Assembly (NCBI GenBank): GCA_014885115.2
Contig: WKLE02000115.1
Coordinates: 1 to 58,687, forward strand
Origin: Asterionellopsis glacialis
Taxonomy: Eukaryota; Bacillariophyta; Plagiogrammaphyceae; Rhaphoneidales; Asterionellopsidaceae
Reading direction: 5' to 3'
Length of the DNA: 58,687 nucleotides
This document shows, in pieces, positions 19,876 to 29,945 of this stretch. A model generated the notes under the pieces. That model was not told where the DNA came from and did not search any database. It was given only the letters and a program-made list of their open reading frames with translations. A program made the translations under genes and the position numbers. How positions within the stretch are numbered: the stretch's first letter is position 1; the number at the start of each line of letters is the position of its first letter.

Positions 19876-22552
19876 ATGTTTTGTTGCTGCACGGATGATG
19901 AAAGACCCTACAATGGTATTCTCGCGGTGAGTCGATTCTGTTTTCTTCAAGAATGATGATGTGCCGCTTTGCAACTGAAATTTCACCGGTATGAAAATTT
20001 TTCCATATTTTGTTACACTTTGAAACCTTCTAATGATAACCATTCTCCAACTTTGTTTCACCCGTTTTCTCACTTGTTGTTGTTTCGCATCATACTGGTG
20101 TATACACAGGATCCTGAGTATGATTGGAATGACGAAAGCTATAAAAATACACTTAAAGGATCGGACAGCGATGAAGATGAAGATATGGATAATACAAATC
20201 CACGGGAACAGTTGTTGCGAATGCACAGTATGCTCCGCCAGGACCTTCGAAATTCTATCCGTCCTCTTGCACCAGCAATCCATTTAGAAGACTTTGTTAT
20301 GCCTGTCATACCAAAGTCCGACCAAGTAGCAAAAATAATTGACAGTGCGCTGTTGGAGAATTTTGTATTTTCTCACTTGTCCGAATATGAACGGAAAGAT
20401 TTTGTACTTGCCATGCAACCAGAAAATGTGAAAGAGGGCACGGAGGTTATAACTCAAGGACAAACAGGTGATGAAGATTTATTTTTTTACGTGATTGGTA
20501 GTGGACGAATCAATATTATAATTGATGGCGAACAAGTGGGGTCTCTGACGGAAGGGAATTCGTTTGGTGAATTATCGCTGCTCTATGATTCTCCTCGGAA
20601 AGCAACGTGTATTGCTGCTACTAAGTGTGATCTATGGAAGGTCAATCAACACACATTTCGTCATATAATGGCAAAAGAATCCGAAGAAAGTGATCAAAAA
20701 GTTATAGATGCGCTGCGGAAGATTCCAATTTTAGACTCACTCAACGACTCAGATTTGGTCAAGTTCATAGAATGTTTGTGCACGATAAATTTCTCAGATG
20801 GTAAAGACATTATCAGAAAGGGAGATATTGGTGAAGTATTTTACATAATCAGGGAGGGACAAGTAAAAGTACACAACATAGGACATGGCGACAGTCAATT
20901 TGTCGATCAAGTTCTTAGTGCCGGAGAATGGTTTGGAGAGCGTTCGCTTCTTACTGGAGAACCTCGAGCTGCCACTGTAACAGCTTATGGAAACTGCAAA
21001 GTCTATGCGTTGTCTCGCGAAACATTTGAAAGGGTGATTGGAAATCTACAAGATATGTCAGAAAAATACACACGCAAAGTTTTCCTCAAGGGTATGCCCA
21101 TCTTTGCCAATTCAAATTTCACAGACTTTGAAATGAATGAGCTTGTAAATCGCATTGAAAAATTATGTTTTACAAGAGGTGCTAAGCTTTGCGAAGTTGG
21201 AAAGCCTTTTCATCAGAGGCTCTATTGTATTGTTGAAGGGAATCTTGTTATCTCTAACGACGACGGAAAACTAATCAAACTTGTTGCAGGAGATTATTTT
21301 GGTGCCGAGGCTATAAAAATGGAAGAAGAGTCAGTAGCCAAGAAAACTGCTACCGTAGAGACTAGATTGACTTGTCTCATTCTCAGCAAACAAGATATTG
21401 TTGAGGTAATTGGAAGCATCGACAGACTCGGTAAAAATTTACCATACGTACCCAAATCATTCAAAGCCGGTTTGAAATTAAAAGGTAAGTGTTCAATTAT
21501 ACTCTGGTGCGGTTGGGATTCCGTTTCATCGATTTCGTACTAAAACCTTTATTTCTTCATTCCGCATACATTCTTTACCTTATTTGAAAGACATCCAGAA
21601 GCACAAAGTACTTGGCATGGGCGCATTTGGAAAAGTTTGGCTGGTTAACCACAAAAAGGACAAAAATGTTCCTTACGCACTCAAATCCATGGTGAAACGG
21701 GATATTATGAAGTCTCTCTCGCAAGTTCGGTTCATCATGCGCGAGAGAAATATCATGGCGGGTCTAGACCACCCGTTCGTCTCAACAATGGTTTGCACCT
21801 TTCAGGATGACTTCCATCTGTACTTGCTTCTTCCGCTTCTTCAGGGAGGAGAATTGTTCAGTGTCATAAACGGCACAGCAAAAAGTGGTATCCCAAAAGA
21901 ATCTGCTGCTTTTTATGGTGCCTGCATCCTCGATGCACTTGATTATCTCCACCAACGTTACATTGCTCACCGGGATTTAAAACCAGAAAATATATTGACG
22001 GACAAAGACGGTTACGGTGTATTGGTCGACTTTGGTTTCGCGAAAATTGTTCCAGACAAAACGTTCACACTTTGCGGTACTCCGGAATACATGGCACCAG
22101 AAATCATCATGTCAAAAGGTCACAATTTTAGTGTAGACTGTTGGGCTTTAGGCGTCATGCTTTACGAGATGATTGTTGGCCAATCCCCATTTTTCCAATA
22201 TGGTCTTGGGCAGATGGAAATGTTCAAGAATATTGTGCAAGTGAAGTATTCATTCCCTCGTGGGTTTGATCCCGACGCCAAAGACCTTGTTAGTAAGCTG
22301 CTTGTTCGACCACGAGGACAACGTTTGGGTTTTCAGGCAAGTGGCGCCAACGGTGTCAAGAGCCATGCTTTTTTTGGCACAATCAACTGGAAGGACTTGA
22401 CTAAAAAGGAAATCAGAGCTCCATGGATCCCAGATATTAAAAACCCCTTTGATTCGAGCCATTTCGATAATTTAAGCTATGCGGCCCGCGAAGGAAAAAA
22501 TCCTGGACCGAAACTAACCACTGAAGAACAGGAACTTTTCAAAGATTTTTAA
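19876..22552 (+). CDS. Cyclic-nucleotide-binding AGC protein kinase (PKG-like fused architecture)
   Basis: Three exons, 19876-19926, 20110-21484 and 21591-22552, encode 795 residues. Exon 1 gives MFCCCTDDERPYNGILA, whose Cys cluster is a likely palmitoylation site. Exon 2 has an acidic stretch (SDSDEDEDMD) and three cNMP-binding folds. The first two have good phosphate-binding cassettes, FGELSLLYDSPRKAT and FGERSLLTGEPRAAT; the third (FGAEAIKMEEES) has lost the Arg. The kinase (from about residue 476) shows GMGAFGKV, YALKSM, HRDLKPEN, DFGFAK and TLCGTPEYMAPE, and the protein ends in FKDF, a PKA-like FxxF hydrophobic motif. The one-chain regulatory/catalytic layout is that of PKG. However, the residue after the cassette Arg is Lys or Ala, not the Thr linked to cGMP preference, so the ligand is open (cAMP, cGMP or another purine). 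Confidence 0.9.
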
Positions 22553-22841
22553 AAAGCAATATAAAAACTGGATTACTATTTCGCCCTTTCTGTTTGACTT
22601 TTGATGATCTTTAAAAGAAGCTAATGCATTTTTGACATTTTAGCAAGCATCCAATAGATTTTGTCCCTTGTGGTATATAGGTTTGTGCAAATGAAGATTG
22701 ATAGGCGAGCACGTGTATTTTTGAATGTAGGTTCTCTTTTTTGCTTCTCCTCATCGACCCATCCAAGTAGATGATGATCACGACACGCGCAACGTACCAG
22801 GCATTTAAAAAAAATACTGAAATGTTGATTAAATTGAGTTC

Positions 22842-22869
22842 TATATATATATGTATATATATATATATT
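22842..22869. repeat. TA microsatellite
   Basis: An almost pure TA run, broken once by TG, in the 411-bp gap between the kinase and NBP35 stops. Nothing else is recognised in that gap. Confidence 0.85.
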
Positions 22870-22963
22870 GTGGTAAGCGGATGCCAGAAAAGTGTAACCC
22901 TGTACAAATTTGCAAATACTTTCTGATACTCTCCAAAACTAAACAATATTTATTCTATGTTGT

Positions 22964-24085
22964 TCACTCTGCCTCATCCACTGGAAGAGTTTTGGTGACT
23001 TTATCAGCAAGATTGTTCAGTGATTGACTGGTAGGGCTTTGAGAATTGGATTCGACAAAGCAAGTACCTGCTTCACAAGCCTTTAAAAGTTCAGGATCAA
23101 GCGGTATAGATCCCCAGTGTGGTACACCATATTGTTGTGCCATCCCCTTGGGACCATCTCCGGATGTTGGAAAGACATTTGCTGATACCATACAATCCAA
23201 TGCTTCAGGGCATTTTTCACGTAATAAATTAAGGATTTTATCGGTATTGTCCTCGTCTAAAGAAGTTTCGTGGAACTTCAGATCTGAAAGCTTGGTACAA
23301 TAGGTTCCCATATTTTCTACAACTCCCAATACAGGTACCTTCGTCTTTTGACAAAAGTTAAGCTCTTTGCGAACATCTGCCATACTTACTTCTTCTGGAG
23401 TTGTCACAACAATGGCACCACTCACAGCACCTGCCTTTTGCAAATATTGTACAGTACTGATATGTTCATCACTGGTACCAGGTGGTGTATCTACAATCAA
23501 ATAATCCAATCCATTCGTATCGCCCGTCCAATCTGTTTCTGTCAAAAACTGTTGAATAAGCGCATTTTTTCTAGGTCCACGCCATACAACAGCTTGATTA
23601 TTATCTTGCAAAAGGAAACTAATAGACATGACGGCAAGGTTAGGTGTTGCATATACAGGTGTCCATGCACCTGATCCCGAACGATGAACCGTATGTCCAG
23701 CTGCCACACCTGCCATACGTGGAGCACTAGGGCCGCAAAGATCAACATCTAAAAGACCCACGGCATACCCCCGGGATGCAAGTGTATGACTTAATTGGGC
23801 TGACACTGTGGATTTGCCTACACCACCCTTGCCGGACAAAACTAAAATAACGTGTTCAACGTTCTCCAATGATTGACGTAACGACATTTTTTCTGCTTCA
23901 GCCTTGGCTTGTGCTTCCGGTGAATTGAATGAACCTGAAGCACAAGCTGATTGATTGGGACATCCTGCACAAGCACTCGCCTTGCCCGCAGATTCTGCTT
24001 CCGGTCCAACACATTCAGCGTTCGCGTTCGCAGGTGGTGCATCCGTCTGAGCAGTTGTTGATGTTGATTCCTCTGGGGGTGACAT
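22964..24085 (-). CDS. NBP35: NBP35/NUBP1 cytosolic Fe-S scaffold ATPase
   Basis: Single exon of 373 residues. The N-terminal cluster ligands Cys25, Cys39, Cys42 and Cys48 fit C-x13-C-x2-C-x5-C, the Nbp35 signature. The deviant Walker A GKGGVGKS is at 85-92, followed by DVDLCGPSAPRM, the Mrp-type VVWRGPRKNALIQQFL, VDTPPGTSDEH and TTPEEVSMADVRKE. The enzyme builds and transfers 4Fe-4S clusters in the cytosolic CIA pathway. After VVENM, where yeast and animal proteins have the second metal site CPxC, this one reads GTYCTKLSDLKFHE, so the paired Cys are missing; plant Nbp35 is similarly altered there. The C-terminal AGTCFVES is usual. It converges on the cNMP kinase gene. Confidence 0.95.
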   Translation of the reverse strand: MSPPEESTSTTAQTDAPPANANAECVGPEAESAGKASACAGCPNQSACASGSFNSPEAQAKAEAEKMSLRQSLENVEHVILVLSGKGGVGKSTVSAQLSHTLASRGYAVGLLDVDLCGPSAPRMAGVAAGHTVHRSGSGAWTPVYATPNLAVMSISFLLQDNNQAVVWRGPRKNALIQQFLTETDWTGDTNGLDYLIVDTPPGTSDEHISTVQYLQKAGAVSGAIVVTTPEEVSMADVRKELNFCQKTKVPVLGVVENMGTYCTKLSDLKFHETSLDEDNTDKILNLLREKCPEALDCMVSANVFPTSGDGPKGMAQQYGVPHWGSIPLDPELLKACEAGTCFVESNSQSPTSQSLNNLADKVTKTLPVDEAE

Positions 24086-24909
24086 GGTTGTTCTCTATTT
24101 TTTCTCAAAAATATTATGTGTATTGCTTAATGCTGAACGGTCGTTTTTGGGTCGTGCAGGTCTTGTACAAGTTTGTTCCACTTCGATAGATTGATGGGTT
24201 GCTGCTTTTTGTTCCTTTGTTTTCTTTTTTTGTGACAACGACAACTCGAAAGGAATGGACTTGAATGAAGACAGACACCTCACTCTGACTTGCTCCTCAT
24301 CTCACTATCGAGAGACTTCGAGGGAAGAATACAAAGATGCGAACCCTAAATTAATTCTTCGCCGCTCGCGTTTCGACGCGCGATTACGGGGACTCCCCGG
24401 AAAAATCCCATGTGGAGTGGACTACGTACTAGTATTATTGTGCCTACAGTATGTACCTGTAAGTACCGTGCTGACAGTGACTTAGCAAGACAGACAGACT
24501 TGACACTTTCGGTACTACACACAGACGACTGTCTATGAAATAACGAATGTTGATTTTCGTAAAATGGTGGAAACTTCACCAGTTCAAAACATTAAATTTT
24601 GATTGGAGTGTGCAACAGCTGCTGTTTCCCGAAGCTGACGCTACTCATGATTATATAAAGAGCTACAAATTTAAAGTCAGTATGAAGCACTAAGTGTATG
24701 AAATCAAGTTGCAAGTAGAAACCAATTCCATAGGACTGTCCCCAAAGAATCTATCATAAGAACAATAGAAGCATTATGCATTGTACAAGCAATCAACTAA
24801 GTAGGCGTAAATATACATGGTTGCTAATGCAAAACCCCAAGAGAGAAGGGCTACTTTCATATCTTAATCAATGAACCAAACAAAGCAAATACAAAACTAT
24901 AGATTTACA
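24086..24909. other. Intergenic, no gene seen
   Basis: The interval between NBP35 and the interrupted P-loop kinase. No frame is convincing. A GTAC-rich patch (GTACCTGTAAGTAC near 24453) belongs to the recurring motif class noted elsewhere. Confidence 0.5.
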
Positions 24910-25902
24910 TTATAAGCTTTCTAAAGTTAAGTCAGCATATGGTTTGCAACATGCTATAAGTCTTGCATTCTTAGCATCATTGAAATCGACTCTCCTAGTT
25001 GCTGCCTCTCGATTAGTTCCGCCTCCCCAAATTTCTGTCTTTTCAGAAGTCCTGATGAATAAAAGGCAAAAAAATGCATGGCATTGTGTAAGAAAAAGAG
25101 CTCAAAGGGGTACGCTCAATACATTTATACGCAAAACAAGAATAATACTTTAGAATTGGTTGTCTTACCAGGTTTGAAGACTTCGTTCGACAAGCCGTCG
25201 TTTTTGTTCTTCGAATCCGCCTTCAGGAGCAACATACCAAGATTCGTCCCATAATTTACTAGCGGGTACCCAGCGTTCAATTTCTTCCCTTATATCATAT
25301 GGACAATCAGTTTCAACTACAAGTTCTGAAAGATGAGACCCTTCAACATCAACTTCTGCTATTAACTTTCCCAAGAGAAGGTAGTTGCCTTCCACAATAA
25401 TAATTTTATGTTTTTCTTCAAGTTGCACTTGATCTGGGAGTGGGTCAGATATAGATCTACAATAAGAAGGTAAACTTGCCGTTCCTTTTTGTTTGCCGAG
25501 ACTCAAATCTTTGTACAGTTGCTCTGCATTGAAAGTCCATGGTGCACCTCAACGTTTCATGTCAAAGTTCTTTTCCGCCATTTCAGATTTGAGATAATGA
25601 TATCCATCCATAGGGACAGCAATAGCCTCTACTCCTAATTCTTGAATACGATTTGCAACTTCTTCTACCATTGTACTTTTTCCCGATCCGGGGCCTCCAC
25701 ATAAACCAATCCAAAATGCAGATTCTCCATCGTCTTTCTCACTATTTTTCTTCTCAAAAGCAGCAATTGCACGATGAGCTAACTCATCATACGTCGACAT
25801 CATGGCCTTATCGACACGTTCTGTTGCAGAAGCAGAGAATGATTCAACTACCGAAGTCATGGTGAATGCCGCAAAGTATAGCGATGAAAGGATTTTTCTC
25901 AT
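24910..25902 (-). pseudogene. P-loop kinase (uridine kinase/YFH7-like) with one in-frame TGA
   Basis: Exon 1 is 25902-25169 and exon 2 is 25051-24910 (GTAAG donor, TCATCAG acceptor). The joined length is 292 codons and open throughout except for TGA at 25551-25549 (codon 118). Residues 1-22 may be a signal or transit peptide. Walker A GGPGSGKST is at 69-77, then VPMDGYHYL, the stop, GAPWTF, IIIVEGNYLLL, and in exon 2 TNREAATRRVDFNDAKNARLI. These blocks are typical of the uridine kinase/pantothenate-kinase-like family, which phosphorylates a small nucleoside or related molecule. Relatives usually have Arg or Lys just before GAP, so the stop fits a CGA-to-TGA change. Alternatives are a sequencing error, a null allele, readthrough, or (unlikely at an Arg position) selenocysteine. 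All other signals are intact, so inactivation is recent if real. Confidence 0.75.
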
Positions 25903-26458
25903 TTTTTACCGCACTTGGTTCACACTAGTATCTCCAAGTTTTGTTTTATCGAAGAATGTTTTGTTGAGTTCGAAATGGATTTTGTTCACTTTTTTTCTGG
26001 TACTTGGTGTTAGAAAGAAGTTTACAATTTGTTTTAAATCAGTTCTTTCCAAACGAATCACAGTGCGAACTTTATTTCTTGGACTCGAGAGATTCTCGCC
26101 AATAGCACGAAGTGGGAAAGATTGATGTCGTCGACTCCCAAAACCCAACACGACACACAACAAGAAAGACCGCGAACCACAAACCAGGCTACGTAACTTG
26201 TCCAGCTCACAAAATTACGAGCCGGTCAGACGAGAACCGAACCCGAATTTATCTGCGGTACTATTTTACCAGGTTTACATCTGGGGCTTTAGACTCCCAT
26301 TCGTACATCATAGGTGATTACAAACGAAGAGGAGAATTGGTGTTGACCAGTTCGCTTTCTGAAAAACAAGAGACTCTTGTCACAAGATTTAACATTATGT
26401 GAGCAAACTACAAGTCTTCTTTAGTGAAGCAGACGTATCTAGTTCTATCATTACCATA

Positions 26459-26539
26459 TCAAAGAATTGCACTAAGCAATCCAGTTCTTCCTACACCACG
26501 TTGGCCTAAAGAGACATTGTGATGGATGAAATTGTGAAC
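26459..26539 (-). pseudogene. Possible orphan exon remnant with GQRGVGRTG motif
   Basis: After a good acceptor (TTTTAG), 26 codons read VHNFIHHNVSLGQRGVGRTG and on to a TGA. The motif resembles either a P-loop GxxGVGK(T/S) with Lys changed to Arg, or a phosphatase HCxxGxGRTG with Cys changed to Gly. No upstream exon of comparable quality is clear, although an ATG-led frame of about 28 codons ends in a GTAGGA donor near 26934-27017. The rest of 25903-27182 shows nothing else. Confidence 0.25.
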
Positions 26540-27182
26540 CTAAAAGAGAAATTGTGTGACGCGAAATGAGTAAGGAAACATAATGCCATACTACTGTACT
26601 TACTTGGACCTCTTTTGGCACTCGCAGTGATCTACTTCAGTCCTTGCCTGTTTAGTGAATCTCCAGCACATTTGCAGCACATTTCTGTGACTCCCTTTGC
26701 AGGAGATACCTTTCTTTTATAATTACAAAATCATTATACCATTGCTTTAGTTTCCAGGTCCAGAAACACATCTTTATGAAATACTCCATTGTACAGCAAA
26801 TATGCATGTATAGGTCTACAAGTAGATCCGTGAAGTTCAAAATGGGATAATTGATAATACATAGTGCATATGTACCGTGCAAGAAGAGTATTGTCAAAAA
26901 TTACATACTACTTTAACATCATGTTCTTTTCCTACCATGAAATAAAAATCGTATCCGAAAAGTCACATCTACTCGCTCAGTGAGAGGAGTATCGATTAGT
27001 TCCGTGCAACGAGTCATTTTTTAAAAAAGTTCTTTTCTATAGAACCCCATAGCTGAAGACCGTCCTGCGCATTCTTTCCCCCCAAAAGGTTGTGAGTGCC
27101 ACCTTCTTTCACTGTAAGTACATTAATAAGTTCACATCCTATACAACAATATAGCCTCAATATTTCTCTCTACCATATGCAT

Positions 27183-28513
27183 CTAAGCCTCACGAACATC
27201 ACCCATTTCTACATCATAGCTTGCATCGTTTTCGTGATCTGGTGTGCCATTGGAAGAGGTTACACCAGTTTCAGCACTATTACCCCTCTCTGTATGTTTG
27301 GAATTACATGATGACTCTTCATCAGTTCCAAGGTCTATAGAACGATCATCAGCTCCGTCCTCCTTCACAAAAATAACTGCATCATTATCAATACCCCCTT
27401 CTTGTACATCACCATCGTCATCGTCGTCACCAACATTATCATCATTATACTTTGCCAAGTCATCATCCGTAATTGAATCATGTTCTGTTGAGAAACTACC
27501 AACCGTTGTTGACAACTTGGTAGATAATCGTTTAGGATTATTCTTCTTATCGCTTTTCGACGAATTGGCTTTACTTTCCGCAGTTTCCAAACAGACTAAT
27601 CCACCTTCTACACAATAATGAGTAGATTGGTACCGACGGAGTCGTACCTTGGCCATGGACTGCAAGTCCTTTTGAGTCAATTCAGAGGTACGATGATCTA
27701 CAGGCATGTACATTCTTCGACAGCAGGGACATTCTGTATGCCGTAACAACCAAGATTTGATACAGTCCATATGGAATATATGTTGACATTCTCCAGATAT
27801 AGACCATGCAATCTTATCATTCACATCAAATACTTCAAAACATACAGGGCATTCCTTGTCTTCTTCCGCAAGGCCATTATTATCACCAAAGTTCATTTCT
27901 TCATCATTGTCAATGCCTTCTTCGGAAGATTGCTTCCCACACATGCACTCATCAGTATGAGGTGCAACAGGCTATTTTTTTGGAATAGATGAAATGTAAT
28001 CAGAGTTCGAAAAGAGGAAACATCAAGTGGTTAGATCTTGACAAATTATGTTTCTCGCGATCCGCTCAAACATAGTCTGTCAGTAGCGTAAAGAGCTGCT
28101 GTTCTTACCTTACTAATAACCCAAGCTTCGATAGTTTCATACCGTCGTTGTACTCGTTTGGGATCATCTGGTATTTTACTTCGAATGTAATAACTTACAA
28201 ATGGCCAAATATTGTATATTAGAAAGCTTCCTGCAATACAAAGAAGTACAGATAGGACAGCTACAACAGCTCTACGATTAAAGTTCCCATGTTCACCATT
28301 ATCAAGTCGTAATTCTCTTGACAACATGGACATCAAGTCACTATAAACGGTTGCTGCGGTTGCCGAAAAGGTCGAATTGGAGGATGATGATGATAATGTC
28401 GAATTCCAATCACCCATGTGATCTGTCATGGTAGTGGTAGTAGTATTCATGTTGTGAACACTTTGAAGAAGACTCCTGACAAATTGAGAAGTAGTACTAC
28501 TAGTTTGCTCCAT
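27183..28513 (-). CDS. Single-pass membrane RING-H2 protein (putative E3 ubiquitin ligase)
   Basis: Two exons, 28513-28109 and 27971-27183, join in phase 0 (GTAAGA donor, AAAATAG acceptor) to give 397 residues. The frame runs upstream to a TTG, and the first ATG is 28513. The N-terminal part is Ser/Thr-rich with several N-x-S/T sequons, then one transmembrane helix (about residues 76-97, AVVAVLSVLLCIAGSFLIYNIW). A RING-H2 domain follows: CPVCF, CQHIFHMDC, and HTECPCC. The tail is long and acidic (DDDDDGD). This matches membrane-anchored RING-H2 E3 ligases (ATL-like) with the RING facing the cytosol, which mark proteins for degradation; the substrate is unknown. The unspliced frames would give a TM-only and a RING-only piece, but the splice is well supported. 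Confidence 0.8.
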
Positions 28514-29945
28514 AGTCAACGATACTGTATTTTTTCCTTGAAAATGGATAAAGTCTGACTTTGTTGTCTTTTTTTAGAGGATGGAGAAAGGAACAGTCAG
28601 TAAGTAGTCACAGGTAATATCTTCCCAATTGGAAAAATACACACGGCCGGAAGACGAAAGGAAAGCAATACCAACAACACAAAGAAGAAGTTGAGGGGAT
28701 GCAAGGACTTCCTGATCCGGTCGTAGTAATTTGTCAAAGAGAACCAAAAGCGAAACTGCCGGAAAATTTCGTGGTGTGTTGTCAGTAAGCAGGTCTTTCA
28801 AGTGACAAGAACCTGCCAAAAGAGAGAAGCAAGAAAATTTTTGGCAAGCATTACAGTACTCGTACATTTGTCATTATTTTGTACCTGGGTATCGTTCCAA
28901 CAAGAAGGAAAACATCTCACACAAAGTGCGCAGGTGCTGCGTACCTGGTACTAGTACACGGTCGGTAACAGTAGGAACTACATATAAAAAACCATTGGCC
29001 CGCCTTGGTTGGAGTTGAACTCATTTATGTACCGCGGGATTGTGTACCTGTAGTACTGTAGATCAGGCTAACTCGTGTTGCCAGCGTAATCGCCTAATTT
29101 TTTGAAAAACAGGAATCTTTTCATTGGTTCAAACAGTAACGCATACGTTTTGCCGTGATTAGTACAATAAGGTAAGTACCAGATATCATGTTTTGAACGC
29201 TTGTCAACATACTGTATAAATTAATATCCTTTTTCATATGTTTTAGACAAAACGAACAGCATCCACATTTTCAAATTACAGTATCTCAAATTGACTCAAA
29301 CCACTCATTTTTTTGCGATAGCAGAGATCCGTCGATTACAATATCTCTACCTGGTACAACCTATATAGTACCAAGAAGAGAAGTGTACACTTTTTTTACG
29401 AGTCATCTACCACAGTATGGGCTTGCGAATCTTTACGTCATTACGTATGCATGACGCAGAACCTGGAATCCTACATAACTGGTAGCCTTTTCATTTATTA
29501 ATACACGTTTGTAGTACATAACCGAATCATAACACGGTCGGTGGCTGCGATCGAGAGAGCCAGCGCGCACCGCATGCGCACTCTGACTCTACTCTCCCCC
29601 CGGCAGGGAATACTCCATTCCTAACTCCAATGACATAATGTGTACGAGCTCGTACTTCAGTTACAAAAAGTTCTCTAGCAGAGGCAGTTTCAGTAAAATT
29701 TATATTTTTAGTAATCCACACATGCCACGGCGTAACAATTAGTTATGGAACATGCTTATTATTCAATCTATAATATACCAAAATCCGATTAGTTTGTTAT
29801 TGTTTCTTAGTTGTCTTGTGTTTTCTAATTTCTTCCTTTCTCATGCAAGAATGGACTTTGCAAGTAACACACAAAAAACTTCAATCAACAACAACAAAAA
29901 CACATATATAGGTATTTAGTTGATTCGTTTCTTCTCTCCTCCTCC
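28514..29945. other. Intergenic with repeated TACCTGGTA-type elements
   Basis: No credible gene in 1.4 kb between two minus-strand genes. GTACCTGGTAC (28941-28951), TACCTGGTAC (29348-29357) and near-copies at about 28881 and 29044 form part of a palindromic motif repeated in other gene-free parts of the window. ACGTCA (29435-29440) and TGACGC (29452-29457) also lie here. Confidence 0.5.

Noticed and set aside
25549..25551. Alternative genetic code with TGA as an amino acid
   Set aside because: Other genes here (for example the CDK, CTF8 and CGLD27) end in TGA at the expected C-termini.
26459..26539. Active protein tyrosine phosphatase loop
   Set aside because: The catalytic Cys position is Gly and the preceding His is absent, so the likeness to HCxxGxGRTG is partial.
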